From positions 1-34,805 of the forward strand of contig NZ_VORR01000045.1 in the NCBI RefSeq assembly GCF_007997085.1: DNA of 34,805 nt, written 5' to 3'. Of the stretch, positions 26,013-34,694 are shown piece by piece. Below the pieces are notes generated by a model. It was not told where the DNA came from. It made no database searches and worked only from the letters and a program-made list of their open reading frames with translations. The stretch comes from Polaribacter sp. IC066 (GTDB taxonomy: Bacteria; Bacteroidota; Bacteroidia; Flavobacteriales; Flavobacteriaceae). The first letter of the stretch is position 1, and each line of letters begins with the position of its first letter. The position numbers and the translations under genes are program-made.

Positions 26013-27200
26013 ATGAGAGCAAATTTAGAACAAACTTGGCGCTGGTATGGACCAAAAGATCCAGTTTCATTATTAGACGTAAAGCAATCTGGCGCGACTG
26101 GCGTTGTTTCTGCGTTGCATCATATTCCAAATGGCGAAGTTTGGACTGTTGAAGAAATCATCAAAAGAAAAGAAATCATTGAAAGTGCTGGATTGACATG
26201 GTCTGTAGTCGAATCTGTGCCAATTCATGAAAATATAAAAACAAAATCTGGTAATTATAAAAAGTATTACGAAAATTATAAACAGACTTTACTAAATTTA
26301 GGAGCTTGTGGAATCGATATTGTTTGTTACAATTTTATGCCAGTTTTAGATTGGACAAGAACAAATTTAGATTACGAAGTTTCTGACACTTCAAGAGCTT
26401 TACGGTTTGAAGCTGCTGCTTTTGCTGCTTTTGAATTGTATTTATTAAAAAGGCCAGGAGCAGAGAACGATTATTCTGATACTCAAAAAGAAAAAGCTGT
26501 AGAGTTTCTGAAAAATGCATCCGAAGAAGAACAGAAAAAACTAATTAGAAATATTATTGCTGGTTTGCCAGGTGCAGAAGAAGGTTATTCTTTAAAAGAA
26601 TTCAATAGTATTTTAGCAACCTATAATACTATTGGGCCAAAAGAATTAAAAGCTAATTTATTTTCGTTTTTATTAGAAATTATTCCGGCTGCAGAAAAAG
26701 CGGGAATTTTAATGTGTATTCACCCAGACGACCCTCCTTTTCCAATTTTAGGTTTACCAAGAGTGGTATCTACAGAGCAAGATATTGTTGATTTATATGA
26801 GGCAGTAAAATCGCCAAATAATGGTTTGACTTTTTGCACAGGTTCTTTTGGAGTAAGATCCGATAATGATTTAGCAGGAATGGTTGAACGTTTAGGAGAT
26901 AGAATTCATTTTATTCATTTACGCGCTACTAAACGCGATGCTGATGGAAACTTCCATGAAGCAGATCATTTAGAGGGTGATGTGGATATGTTTTCTGTGA
27001 TGAAAGCATTGGTTTTAGAGCAACAAAAACGAATTACAGCAGGAAGAAAAGATATAAGAATGCCTTTTAGACCCGATCATGGTCATAAAATGTTAGACGA
27101 TTTAAAGAAAAAAACAAACCCTGGATATTCAGGAATTGGTCGTTTACGTGGTTTGGCAGAATTACGTGGTTTAGAAATCGGAGTTAGACGTTCATTGTAA
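26013..27200 (+). CDS. uxuA: Mannonate dehydratase
   Basis: A 395-aa enzyme that dehydrates D-mannonate to 2-keto-3-deoxy-D-gluconate. It shows the TIM-barrel family signatures [10 protein letters not shown] near the N terminus, [17 protein letters not shown] with metal-binding His and the active-site stretch, [11 protein letters not shown], and [11 protein letters not shown] with the second His metal site. Length matches the bacterial family (about 390-400). It is cytoplasmic and the second gene of the operon, acting directly after the UxuB-like oxidoreductase. Intact. Confidence 0.97.
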   Translation: MRANLEQTWRWYGPKDPVSLLDVKQSGATGVVSALHHIPNGEVWTVEEIIKRKEIIESAGLTWSVVESVPIHENIKTKSGNYKKYYENYKQTLLNLGACGIDIVCYNFMPVLDWTRTNLDYEVSDTSRALRFEAAAFAAFELYLLKRPGAENDYSDTQKEKAVEFLKNASEEEQKKLIRNIIAGLPGAEEGYSLKEFNSILATYNTIGPKELKANLFSFLLEIIPAAEKAGILMCIHPDDPPFPILGLPRVVSTEQDIVDLYEAVKSPNNGLTFCTGSFGVRSDNDLAGMVERLGDRIHFIHLRATKRDADGNFHEADHLEGDVDMFSVMKALVLEQQKRITAGRKDIRMPFRPDHGHKMLDDLKKKTNPGYSGIGRLRGLAELRGLEIGVRRSL

Positions 27201-27206
27201 AATAAT

Positions 27207-27232
27207 AAACCTTTCGACTGCGCTCAAGGTTA
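27207..27232. repeat. Palindromic short repeat inside the operon
   Basis: AACCTTTCGACTGCGCTCAAGGTT-like imperfect palindrome (arms AACCTT/AAGGTT) in the 49-base gap between uxuA and kduI. The CTTTCGACTGCGCTCAAGG core is of the type of short intergenic repeats that recur in flavobacterial genomes. It could stabilise or attenuate the message. Confidence 0.55.
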
Positions 27233-27249
27233 CAATAAAACAAAAAATC

Positions 27250-28089
27250 ATGACAACAACTTTTGAAACAAGATATGCTTCAAGTCCGAAAGCAGTAAAA
27301 AAATTCGATACACAAGAATTAAGAGATGAATTTTTAATTCCTGATTTAATGGAACCCGGAAAAATAAAATTAACCTACTCACATTTTGATCGATATATTG
27401 CAGGTGGTGCAGTGCCAACATTGGCATTAAAACTAGAAACTATTGATCCCTTAAAATCTGATTACTTTTTAGAAAGAAGAGAAATGGGAATCATAAATGT
27501 AGGTGCAAAAGGAAGTATTTCTGCGGATGGTGAAATATATGAAATGAATCATAAAGACGCTTTATACATTGGTAAAGGTGTAAAAGAAGTTGTTTTTAAA
27601 AGTGATGATGCAAAGAATCCTGCAAAGTTTTACATCAATTCTGCTCCTGCACACAAAATATTTCCTACTAAAAAAGTAAGTTTAGCCGAAGCTAATAAAA
27701 TTGAATTAGGAAGTTTAGAAACCGCAAATCATAGAATTGTAAACCAGATGATTATTGGCGGAATTGTAAGTACTTGCCAATTACAAATGGGAATGACAGA
27801 ACTAAAAAAAGGATCTGTCTGGAACACAATGCCTGCGCATGTTCATGATAGAAGAATGGAAGTTTATTTTTATTTAGATGTGCCAGAAAATCAAGCAGTT
27901 TGTCATTTTATGGGTCAGCCACAAGAAACACGTCATATCTGGATGCAAAATCATCAAGCAGTAATTTCTCCGCCTTGGTCAATTCACTCCGGTTCAGGAA
28001 CTTCAAATTATACTTTTATTTGGGGAATGGCTGGCGAAAATTTAGATTATAATGATATGGATGTTGCAAAAATCACAGATTTAAGATAA
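27250..28089 (+). CDS. kduI: 5-keto-4-deoxyuronate isomerase
   Basis: A 279-aa cupin-type zinc enzyme that isomerises 4-deoxy-L-threo-5-hexosulose uronate, formed from unsaturated uronate, to 3-deoxy-D-glycero-2,5-hexodiulosonate. The metal ligands align with those of the E. coli enzyme: H197 and H199 in PAHVHDRRMEVYFY, E204, and H246 in PPWSIHSG. The length equals that of the family (about 278). It is followed after 4 bases by kduD, which uses its product. Intact and cytoplasmic. Confidence 0.97.
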   Translation: MTTTFETRYASSPKAVKKFDTQELRDEFLIPDLMEPGKIKLTYSHFDRYIAGGAVPTLALKLETIDPLKSDYFLERREMGIINVGAKGSISADGEIYEMNHKDALYIGKGVKEVVFKSDDAKNPAKFYINSAPAHKIFPTKKVSLAEANKIELGSLETANHRIVNQMIIGGIVSTCQLQMGMTELKKGSVWNTMPAHVHDRRMEVYFYLDVPENQAVCHFMGQPQETRHIWMQNHQAVISPPWSIHSGSGTSNYTFIWGMAGENLDYNDMDVAKITDLR

Positions 28090-28093
28090 AAGC

Positions 28094-28888
28094 ATGTCAC
28101 AAACATTATTTAATATACAGGGCAAAGTTGCTTTAATAACAGGTGCTACACATGGTCTAGGAATGTCTATGGCAATGGGTTTAGGAAAGGCAGGAGCCAC
28201 TATTATTGTGAACGGAAATTCATCACAAGAAAAAATTGATAGTGCTGTTGCGGAATATAAAAAAGCAGGAATTAACGCTTTTGGATATAGATTTAATGTT
28301 GCAGATGAAGCTCAAGTTATAGAAAGTATTAAAAAAATTGAGGCTGAAGTTGGGGCTATTGATATTTTAATCAACAATGCAGGCATTATTAAAAGAACGC
28401 CTTTAGTTGATATGGAAGTTGCCGATTTTAAAGAAGTTGTAGACATCGATTTGGTAGGTCCTTTTATTGTTTCTAAACATGTTGTTCGTGGAATGATGAA
28501 AAGAGAATCAGGGAAAATTATTAATATTTGTTCTATGATGAGCGAATTAGGTAGAAATACGGTTGGTGCATATGCTGCCGCAAAAGGTGGTTTGGTGATG
28601 TTGACCAAAAATATGGCAACCGAATGGGCACGTTTTAATATTCAAGTAAATGGTATTGGTCCTGGCTATTTTGCAACGTCACAAACAGCGCCAATTAGGG
28701 TTGAAGGGCATCCATTTAACGATTTTATTATCAACAGAACGCCTGCAAAAAAATGGGGAAATCCAGATGATTTAGCAGGTGCTGCCATATTTTTATCCTC
28801 TAAAGCAAGCGATTTTGTAAACGGTCATATTTTATATGTTGATGGTGGAATTTTAGCAACCATCGGGAAACCTTCAAACGAAGAATAA
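28094..28888 (+). CDS. kduD: 2-dehydro-3-deoxy-D-gluconate 5-dehydrogenase
   Basis: A 264-aa SDR enzyme that reduces 2,5-diketo-3-deoxygluconate to KDG with NADH. Motifs: TGATHGLGMSMAMGLGKAGA (cofactor binding), NNAGI, ICSMMSELG with the catalytic Ser, and YAAAKGG with Tyr and Lys. PGYFAT and the C-terminal DGGILATIG are typical of KduD. Spacing of 4 bases to kduI and direct ATG overlap with the next gene (TAAATG) show tight operon structure. Confidence 0.95.
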   Translation: MSQTLFNIQGKVALITGATHGLGMSMAMGLGKAGATIIVNGNSSQEKIDSAVAEYKKAGINAFGYRFNVADEAQVIESIKKIEAEVGAIDILINNAGIIKRTPLVDMEVADFKEVVDIDLVGPFIVSKHVVRGMMKRESGKIINICSMMSELGRNTVGAYAAAKGGLVMLTKNMATEWARFNIQVNGIGPGYFATSQTAPIRVEGHPFNDFIINRTPAKKWGNPDDLAGAAIFLSSKASDFVNGHILYVDGGILATIGKPSNEE

Positions 28889-30043
28889 ATGAAAAAAATA
28901 ATCTTTCTTTTTTGTATTGTGGCTAGTTTTTACAACTGTAAAAGCAATGAGGTTTTGTTATCTGTAGCCATAAAAAACTCTTTGAATATTGATAGAGAAT
29001 TTGAAACGGTTGAAGTTGATATATCGGCATTAAATCATCATAAATTAGACTATTTTATCATTTTAGATGAAAATAAAAAAGAAGTTACTTCTCAACTTAT
29101 AGACACTGATTTAGATGGAAAAATGAATGTACTGATTTTTCAACCATCGATAAAAGCAAATTCTACAAAGAGATATACGGTAGCTATTTCTGATATAAAA
29201 CAAGATTCAGTTTTTGCACATTGTTATTCGCGTTTTGTGCCAGAACGAACAGATGATTACGCTTGGGAAAACAATAGGGTTGCTTTTAGAACGTTTGGGC
29301 CCGTTGCGCAAAAAATGATTGAAGAAGGAGTAAAAGGTGGAACTTTATCGAGCGGAATGGATGCTTGGTTAAAAAGGGTCGAATATCCTATTATTAACAA
29401 GTGGTATGATAAAACTACAAAAGGAATTGGTTCTTATCATAAAGATACAGGTGAAGGTTTAGATAATTTTCATGTGGGCGTAAGTCGAGGAGTTGGAGGA
29501 ATTGCTGTTAAAGTGGATACATCTTACTATTTTTCTAAAAACTTTACAGATTATAAGACCATTACTTCAGGCCCAATTAGAACCAGTTTTATTTTGAATT
29601 ATGAAACTTGGGATGCAAATGGAAATCAAATAGAAGAAAGCAAACTTATTTCTCTAGATTATGGTCAAAATTTATCTCGTTTTGAAATTATTATAAAAGG
29701 CACAGATTCAATCTCTGCAGGATTAACTTTGCATAAAAAAGACGGAATTATCGCCAAAAATAAAAACTGGATAAGTTATTGGGAGCCTTTTGATGATTCA
29801 GAATTAGGACAAGGATTAGTTACTACAGATGCTTATTTTATCAATTCAGAAAAGTATGTCACTTCAAAAAAAGATGAAAGCAATCTATATATGAATTTAC
29901 GAGTTGTGAATAATAAAGTTATTTATTATGCTGGTTTTGGGTGGAAAAAAAGTAATCAGTTTAAAAATAAACAAGAATGGGAATCTTATTTAAAAGCATT
30001 TTCAGATAAAATTAATACTCCTTTATTGGTTAAAAATTTATAA
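28889..30043 (+). CDS. DUF4861-type lipoprotein
   Basis: A 384-aa protein with a short lipoprotein signal (FLFCIVASFYNC, Cys at about 17), so it is exported and lipid-anchored. An N-terminal beta domain (about 25-110, VEVDISAL and LIFQPSIKANSTKRY) is followed by the DUF4861 body: WENNRVAFRTFGPVAQ, GMDAWLKRVEYPIINKWY and GLDNFHVGVSRGVGGIAV. The family occurs in polysaccharide loci that handle uronates, but I know of no established activity. The gene starts directly at the kduD stop and 13 bases before the transporter genes. An enzyme acting on uronate-containing sugars in the periplasm is the best guess. Confidence 0.85.
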   Translation: MKKIIFLFCIVASFYNCKSNEVLLSVAIKNSLNIDREFETVEVDISALNHHKLDYFIILDENKKEVTSQLIDTDLDGKMNVLIFQPSIKANSTKRYTVAISDIKQDSVFAHCYSRFVPERTDDYAWENNRVAFRTFGPVAQKMIEEGVKGGTLSSGMDAWLKRVEYPIINKWYDKTTKGIGSYHKDTGEGLDNFHVGVSRGVGGIAVKVDTSYYFSKNFTDYKTITSGPIRTSFILNYETWDANGNQIEESKLISLDYGQNLSRFEIIIKGTDSISAGLTLHKKDGIIAKNKNWISYWEPFDDSELGQGLVTTDAYFINSEKYVTSKKDESNLYMNLRVVNNKVIYYAGFGWKKSNQFKNKQEWESYLKAFSDKINTPLLVKNL

Positions 30044-30056
30044 AATCAGATACAGC

Positions 30057-31043
30057 ATGATAAAAATGAATTCTTTTTTTGCTATTTTTTTTATGGCTAC
30101 CTTATTTTTTTTATCAGGATGTAAATCAGATAAAACTACAAAAATTTTAAGATTAGGGCATAGTTTAGATACCAAGCATCCTGTGCATGAAGCGATGGTT
30201 ATTTTGGGTGAAAAGCTATCAGAAGTATCTAAAGGAAAATTAAAATTAAACATTTATCCGAGTAGTCAATTAGGAGGAGAAAGAGAATGTTTAGAGTTGT
30301 TGCAAATTGGTAGCTTAGACATTACAAAGGTTTCTGCAGCAGTTTTAGAAAACTTTATTCCCGAATATAAAGTATTTAGCATTCCTTATTTGTTTCGAGA
30401 TAAAGCACACACTTTTAGTGTTTTTGATAGCGAAATTGGCAAAAGCTTATTGTTAAAAGGAGAACAATTTAGATTGCGAGGTTTAACTTTTTATGATGCA
30501 GGAAGTAGAAGTTTTTACATGAAAGAAAGCCCAATTAATTCTCCCGCTGATTTGGTTGGTAAAAAAATTAGAGTACAAAAAAGTAACATGGCAGTTGCTA
30601 TGGTTAATGATTTAGGCGGTTCGCCAACACCCATATCTTGGGGAGAATTATACACTGCTTTGCAACAAGGAGTGGTTGATGGTGCAGAAAATAATCCGCC
30701 AAGCTTTTATACTTCTAAACATTATGAAGTTTGTAAATTCTATTCTTTAGATGAGCATACTGCTGTGCCTGATGTTTTATTAATTGGCACAGACACTTGG
30801 AACCGGTTAAACGAACAAGAAAAAAAATGGTTAAAACAGGCGGTAAAAGTAAGTACAGTTGCACAAAGAAAATTATGGGGAGCTTCAGAAATTGAATCTT
30901 TAGAAGCTGTAAAAAAAGCCGGAGTACAAATTATTTATCCCGATAAAACACCTTTTGAAGAGCAAACGAAAGGAATTTTAGAGATGTTTAAGGAGGACGC
31001 TGAAATGAAAACGTTAATTCAATCAATTAAAAACAAACAATAA
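30057..31043 (+). CDS. dctP: TRAP transporter substrate-binding lipoprotein (DctP)
   Basis: A 328-aa solute receptor that hands an acidic sugar to the TRAP permease. It has a lipoprotein signal ending FFLSGC (cysteine near residue 22), whereas most DctP proteins of Gram-negatives are soluble. Family features: SLDTKHPVHEAM, YPSSQLGGERECLELLQIG, KIRVQKSNMAV with the arginine that binds the substrate carboxylate, and GELYTALQQGVVDGAENNPP. Located behind the kdu genes, it probably binds a uronate. A second Met at 30066 is an alternative start. The next gene's ATG overlaps the stop (TAATG). Confidence 0.93.
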   Translation: MIKMNSFFAIFFMATLFFLSGCKSDKTTKILRLGHSLDTKHPVHEAMVILGEKLSEVSKGKLKLNIYPSSQLGGERECLELLQIGSLDITKVSAAVLENFIPEYKVFSIPYLFRDKAHTFSVFDSEIGKSLLLKGEQFRLRGLTFYDAGSRSFYMKESPINSPADLVGKKIRVQKSNMAVAMVNDLGGSPTPISWGELYTALQQGVVDGAENNPPSFYTSKHYEVCKFYSLDEHTAVPDVLLIGTDTWNRLNEQEKKWLKQAVKVSTVAQRKLWGASEIESLEAVKKAGVQIIYPDKTPFEEQTKGILEMFKEDAEMKTLIQSIKNKQ

Positions 31044-31513
31044 TGAGAGCAAAAGTTGATGCTATTTTAGAAAAGTTAGTGCTTTTTATTTTGCTTTTAA
31101 TGCTATCAAGTGTTGTGTGGCAAGTGTTTTCTAGATTTGTTTTAAGCGCACCAAGCACTATTACAGATGAGATTTCTAGCTTCTCATTAATTTGGTTGGG
31201 CTTGTTAGGTGCAGCGTATGCCACTGGTAAACATCTGCATTTAGCCATTGATTTAATTTCTGAAAAAGTAGTTGCAAAAAAACAAAATTTGTTTGATGGT
31301 ATTGTCTATTTATCAACCTTCGCTTTTGCTTTTATGGTAATGGTTATTGGCGGATTTAGATTGTGCCAATTGTGTTTTCAATTCGGACAAACATCAGCAA
31401 CTTTAGAGATTCCTTTAGGATTTATTTATTTGGTTGTTCCGCTTTCTGGATTGCTAATTTGTTATTATAGTTTACACACATTTATCAACCAAAGAAAATT
31501 GAATAAAGCTTAA
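31043..31513 (+). CDS. dctQ: TRAP transporter small permease subunit (DctQ)
   Basis: A 156-aa inner-membrane protein with four hydrophobic segments (about 11-29, 42-60, 84-104 and 124-144), the fold of DctQ. The family signature WQVFSRFVLSAPSTITDEIS followed by WLGLLGAAYATGKHLHLAID is clear. It joins DctM to form the membrane part of a sodium-driven transporter. It overlaps dctP by one base and ends 4 bases before dctM. Confidence 0.93.
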   Translation: MRAKVDAILEKLVLFILLLMLSSVVWQVFSRFVLSAPSTITDEISSFSLIWLGLLGAAYATGKHLHLAIDLISEKVVAKKQNLFDGIVYLSTFAFAFMVMVIGGFRLCQLCFQFGQTSATLEIPLGFIYLVVPLSGLLICYYSLHTFINQRKLNKA

Positions 31514-31517
31514 ATAT

Positions 31518-32816
31518 ATGAATTTAATAGAAGTCTTCATTTTAGTAATAAGTTTTTTGATTTTCTTATCATTAAGAGTTCCAATTGCTTACGCCATTGG
31601 TTTAGCCGCACTATTTACTTTATTAAGTGCTATGCCTTTTCTACCCTCTGTAACAACACTGGCGCAAAGAATGGCAACCTCTTTAGATAGTTTTACGCTA
31701 TCTGCAATTCCATTTTTTATATTGGCTGGTCAAATTATGAACAGAGGAGGAATCGCCGTCCGGCTTATTAATTTTGCGAAAGCAATTGTTGGTCCGCTTC
31801 CTGGAGGGTTGGCTTTTGTAAATATTATTTCTTGTATGTTATTTGGTGCAATTTCTGGATCAGCAGTTGCAGCAGCATCCGCAATTGGAGGTTTTATGAA
31901 TCCAATGATGGAAAAAGATGGGTATGATAAATCTTTTAGTGCAGCTGTAAATATTACAAGTGCAACCACGGGATTAATAATTCCGCCAAGTAATGTGTTG
32001 ATTGTGTATTCTTTAGCAAGTGGAGGTGTTTCTATTGCAGCCTTATTTATTGCGGGTTATGTACCTGGTTTATTATTGGGCTTGGCTTTAATGATCGTTG
32101 CTTTAATTTATTCAATCATTAAAAAATATCCGACAGACAAAGTTGTTGGGTTTAAAGAGTTTTTTAAACGGTTTATAGCTGCTTTTCCTAGTTTAATGTT
32201 GCTGGTCGTTGTAATTGGAGGAATTGTAGCCGGAATTTTTACAGCTACAGAAGCATCTGCAATTGCAGTAATTTACACACTAGTTTTAGGTTTTGCTTAC
32301 AAGGAAATTTCTATGAAAGATATTTCTCCAATTTTGATAGAAACCGTAAAAACATCATCAATTGTGTTGTTGTTAATAGCTACTTCTATTGCCATGTCTT
32401 GGGTAATGAGTTATGAAAATATTCCGCAAGAAATTAGCAATACGCTTTTATCAATAAGTGACAATCCAATTATAATTTTAATCATTATTAATTTAATATT
32501 ATTGTTTGTTGGGGTTTTTATGGATATGACTCCTGCAGTTTTAATTTTTACCCCCATATTTTTACCAATTGTAACTAGTTTAGGAATGGATCCAATTCAT
32601 TTCGGAATTGTAATGATTATGAATTTATGCATAGGACTCTGTACACCACCTGTTGGGTCTGTACTTTTTGTAGGATGTAGTGTTGCCAATTTAAAAATTC
32701 AACAAGTAGTAAAACCTTTACTACCGTTGTTTTTAGCAATGGTTGTTATCTTGCTCCTGATTAATTATTTTCCAGAATTAACGCTGTGGTTACCAAGACA
32801 ATTTGATTTATTATAA
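31518..32816 (+). CDS. dctM: TRAP transporter large permease subunit (DctM)
   Basis: A 432-aa protein with about 12 membrane segments. Typical DctM motifs include FFILAGQIMNRGGIAVRLI, GALPGGLAFVNI-like GPLPGGLAFVNIISCMLFGA, SGSAVAAASAIG, ATTGLIIPPSNVLIVYSLA and the duplicated pattern LCIGLCTPPVGSVLFVG near the end. The two internal hairpin repeats hold the sodium and substrate sites. Third and last gene of the transporter and probably the last functional gene of the operon. Length is normal. Confidence 0.96.
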   Translation: MNLIEVFILVISFLIFLSLRVPIAYAIGLAALFTLLSAMPFLPSVTTLAQRMATSLDSFTLSAIPFFILAGQIMNRGGIAVRLINFAKAIVGPLPGGLAFVNIISCMLFGAISGSAVAAASAIGGFMNPMMEKDGYDKSFSAAVNITSATTGLIIPPSNVLIVYSLASGGVSIAALFIAGYVPGLLLGLALMIVALIYSIIKKYPTDKVVGFKEFFKRFIAAFPSLMLLVVVIGGIVAGIFTATEASAIAVIYTLVLGFAYKEISMKDISPILIETVKTSSIVLLLIATSIAMSWVMSYENIPQEISNTLLSISDNPIIILIIINLILLFVGVFMDMTPAVLIFTPIFLPIVTSLGMDPIHFGIVMIMNLCIGLCTPPVGSVLFVGCSVANLKIQQVVKPLLPLFLAMVVILLLINYFPELTLWLPRQFDLL

Positions 32817-33068
32817 TTAATAATCAGTTATATTTTTTAAGGAACAACTGAAGCAGCGCTATCGAGGTGTCAAAAAGGAATATCCCTTTAATATTGCGAT
32901 GTAGAGCGTCGGGGTATTAAACCCAAGGTTCGGCTAAATACTGAAACGAGTTTGGCACAAGAAGCGAGATTAGTTCAACTTACAATTTTGAATTCATAGC
33001 TGCGTTATTTTTCAAAATGGAGTTTCACTAATAAATATTAAAACTAATGTTGGTTTAACAGTTTAATC
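32817..33068. other. Intergenic stretch with repeat-like, less AT-rich core
   Basis: About 32845-32980 differs from the surroundings by its higher GC content (CGCTATCGAGGTGTC, GCGTCGGGGTATTAAACCC) and resembles the dispersed non-coding repeats of flavobacteria that contain a CCCCG/CGGGG palindrome. No coding frame and no clear terminator for the TRAP operon were found. Confidence 0.4.
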
Positions 33069-34137
33069 ATGAAAAAAAATATTTTTTACTTTTATTTTTT
33101 ATTGAGATTTATTAAGTAATTTCTAGTCAGGTTGCATTAGAAGCAGATGGTTCAAGAAATAGGTATGAATTAATTCGGTTTTAGCACTTCCAAATAGAAA
33201 TGTTATTGAGGTAGCTGATTGTAATCACGTAGATTTTGGTAATCATATAGATGAAGTTTTTGATACGGAATTAAATAAAAATATTTTTCGTTTTCATGCG
33301 CATATTACTCCAGATAATGATCGCTGTTTAAAATTTGACAGACAGCGAAACGAAATTAAGACTTATGTAGGTGCTACAGAAAACTTAAAAGCAACTCTTG
33401 GAGAAACTGTCGTTTATAAATGGAAATTTAAAATAAGTTCAGATTTCCAACCGTCATCAAGTTTTACACATATCCATCAAATAAAATGAGTTGAGGTCTT
33501 ATATGCGTCCATGCCAATGATTACTTTAACCTTAAGAAAGGCAAGACCAGATAGATTAGAGTTAAGATATACACCAACAAATAAGCAAGAAACTTTAAAA
33601 ACGGCAAATTTAGATGTATTAAGAGGTCATTGGGTTACTGCAGTGGAGATTATTAAATTTGGTCAAGAAAGTAGCTATTCGATAGAAATTAAAAATATAG
33701 CAACAGGGAACGTAGTTTTTGAATCCGCAGATAACGCTATAGATACTTGGCAGGATGGTGCAGCGTTTGCAAAACGAAAATGGGGTATTTATAGGAGCTT
33801 ACATAATAAACAAGACTTGCAAGATGAAATTGTAAATTTTGCAGATTTTAGCATTGAAGAAATCACAGGTTCGCTCTCTATTTATGACTTAAAAAAGAAA
33901 GCAGACAAGATTGTATTAGTACCAAATTTATCTACACTAGAAGTGACTTTTGAAAATGCACCTGCAGAAAATTATGATGTTGTTGAACTTTACGACATTT
34001 CTGGAAGAAAAATTTCTATCAAAAAAAGGTTAAAAGAAAACAAATTAAATGTTTCAGAACTCCCTGGAGGTATGTATTTTATAGTATTTAAAAAAGATAC
34101 TATTACTACACAAGTTTTAAAGTGTATTGTGAAATAA
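33069..34137 (+). pseudogene. Jelly-roll polysaccharide lyase pseudogene with type IX sorting tail
   Basis: Three frames must be joined: MKKNIFYFYFLLRFIK from 33069, then VISSQVALEADGSRNRYELI from 33116, then from 33181 a frame open to 34137 except for a TGA at 33487-33489. The joined protein of about 350 residues has a signal peptide, a jelly-roll lyase domain (VIEVADCNHVDFGNHIDEVF, FDRQRNEIKTY, FTHIHQIK, MPMITLTLRKARPDRLELRY, KWGIYRSL, DEIVNFADFSIEEI) and a C-terminal type IX secretion sorting domain (VELYDISGRKIS to the end). It resembles heparin lyase I/PL28-like (ulvan) lyases from memory; the exact family is unsure. The GH88 gene would process its products. Two frameshifts and one stop make it non-functional unless sequencing errors are involved. 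Confidence 0.75.
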
Positions 34138-34148
34138 TTACGTAATTT

Positions 34149-34694
34149 TTAAGCAGTGAAACTATCTAAAATCTTCATTACGCATACCCCATTTTTTATA
34201 GAACAAGGGTTTACATCTTGTCCTAAAAAATAACGAACAGTGTGCTCAATCATTGGTTGTTGAGCATGAATTGGATTTTTAAAGCTGAAAACTTCCTCTT
34301 GTTTATCTGTTGATAAAAATACTTTTTCGCCATAAAAAGAAAAAGTAATCGTGCCTTTTTCGCCATATATTTTGCACTCGTCTTTTATTTCTTTTTCTGA
34401 AGCATTAAAATTCCAAATTCCTCTAAATTGAATTCCGTTTTTAAATTCAATAATTCCGTTAACAATCGTATCAACTTTATTATTTAATAGCGATGTTGAA
34501 AACCCTTGTGTCCTTTTAATTTCGACAAAATAACAATACATTAAATCAATTTGATGAGGAGCAATATCATGAAAATAGCCACCGCTAAAAATTGCTGGTT
34601 CTAAACGCCAATTTGTAGCTGTTTTCGCAATTATATGATTGCTTTTAGATTGTAAAATTTGAAGATCAACAAATAAAATTATTGAGGTAAGTAG
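34149..34694 (-). pseudogene. Gfo/Idh/MocA oxidoreductase, 5'-truncated
   Basis: The frame stays open on the minus strand from 34694 to the stop at 34149 and reads LFVDLQILQS, then NWRLEPAIFSGGYFHDIAPH and QIDLMYCYFVEIKRTQGFS, the C-terminal substrate domain of Gfo/Idh/MocA oxidoreductases (the GGGxxxDxxxHxxD motif, here SGGYFHDIAPHQID). The N-terminal Rossmann domain with its cofactor site, about 120 residues, is not upstream: the frame is closed by a TAA at 34695-34697 and no related sequence follows. The ATG at 34541 lies inside the domain and cannot give a working enzyme. Convergent with the lyase pseudogene, it is another sign of decay at this end. Confidence 0.75.

Noticed and set aside
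34149..34541. Intact small oxidoreductase of 130 residues
   Set aside because: Homologous sequence continues upstream of this ATG to 34694, and the cofactor-binding domain is absent, so it is a truncated gene.
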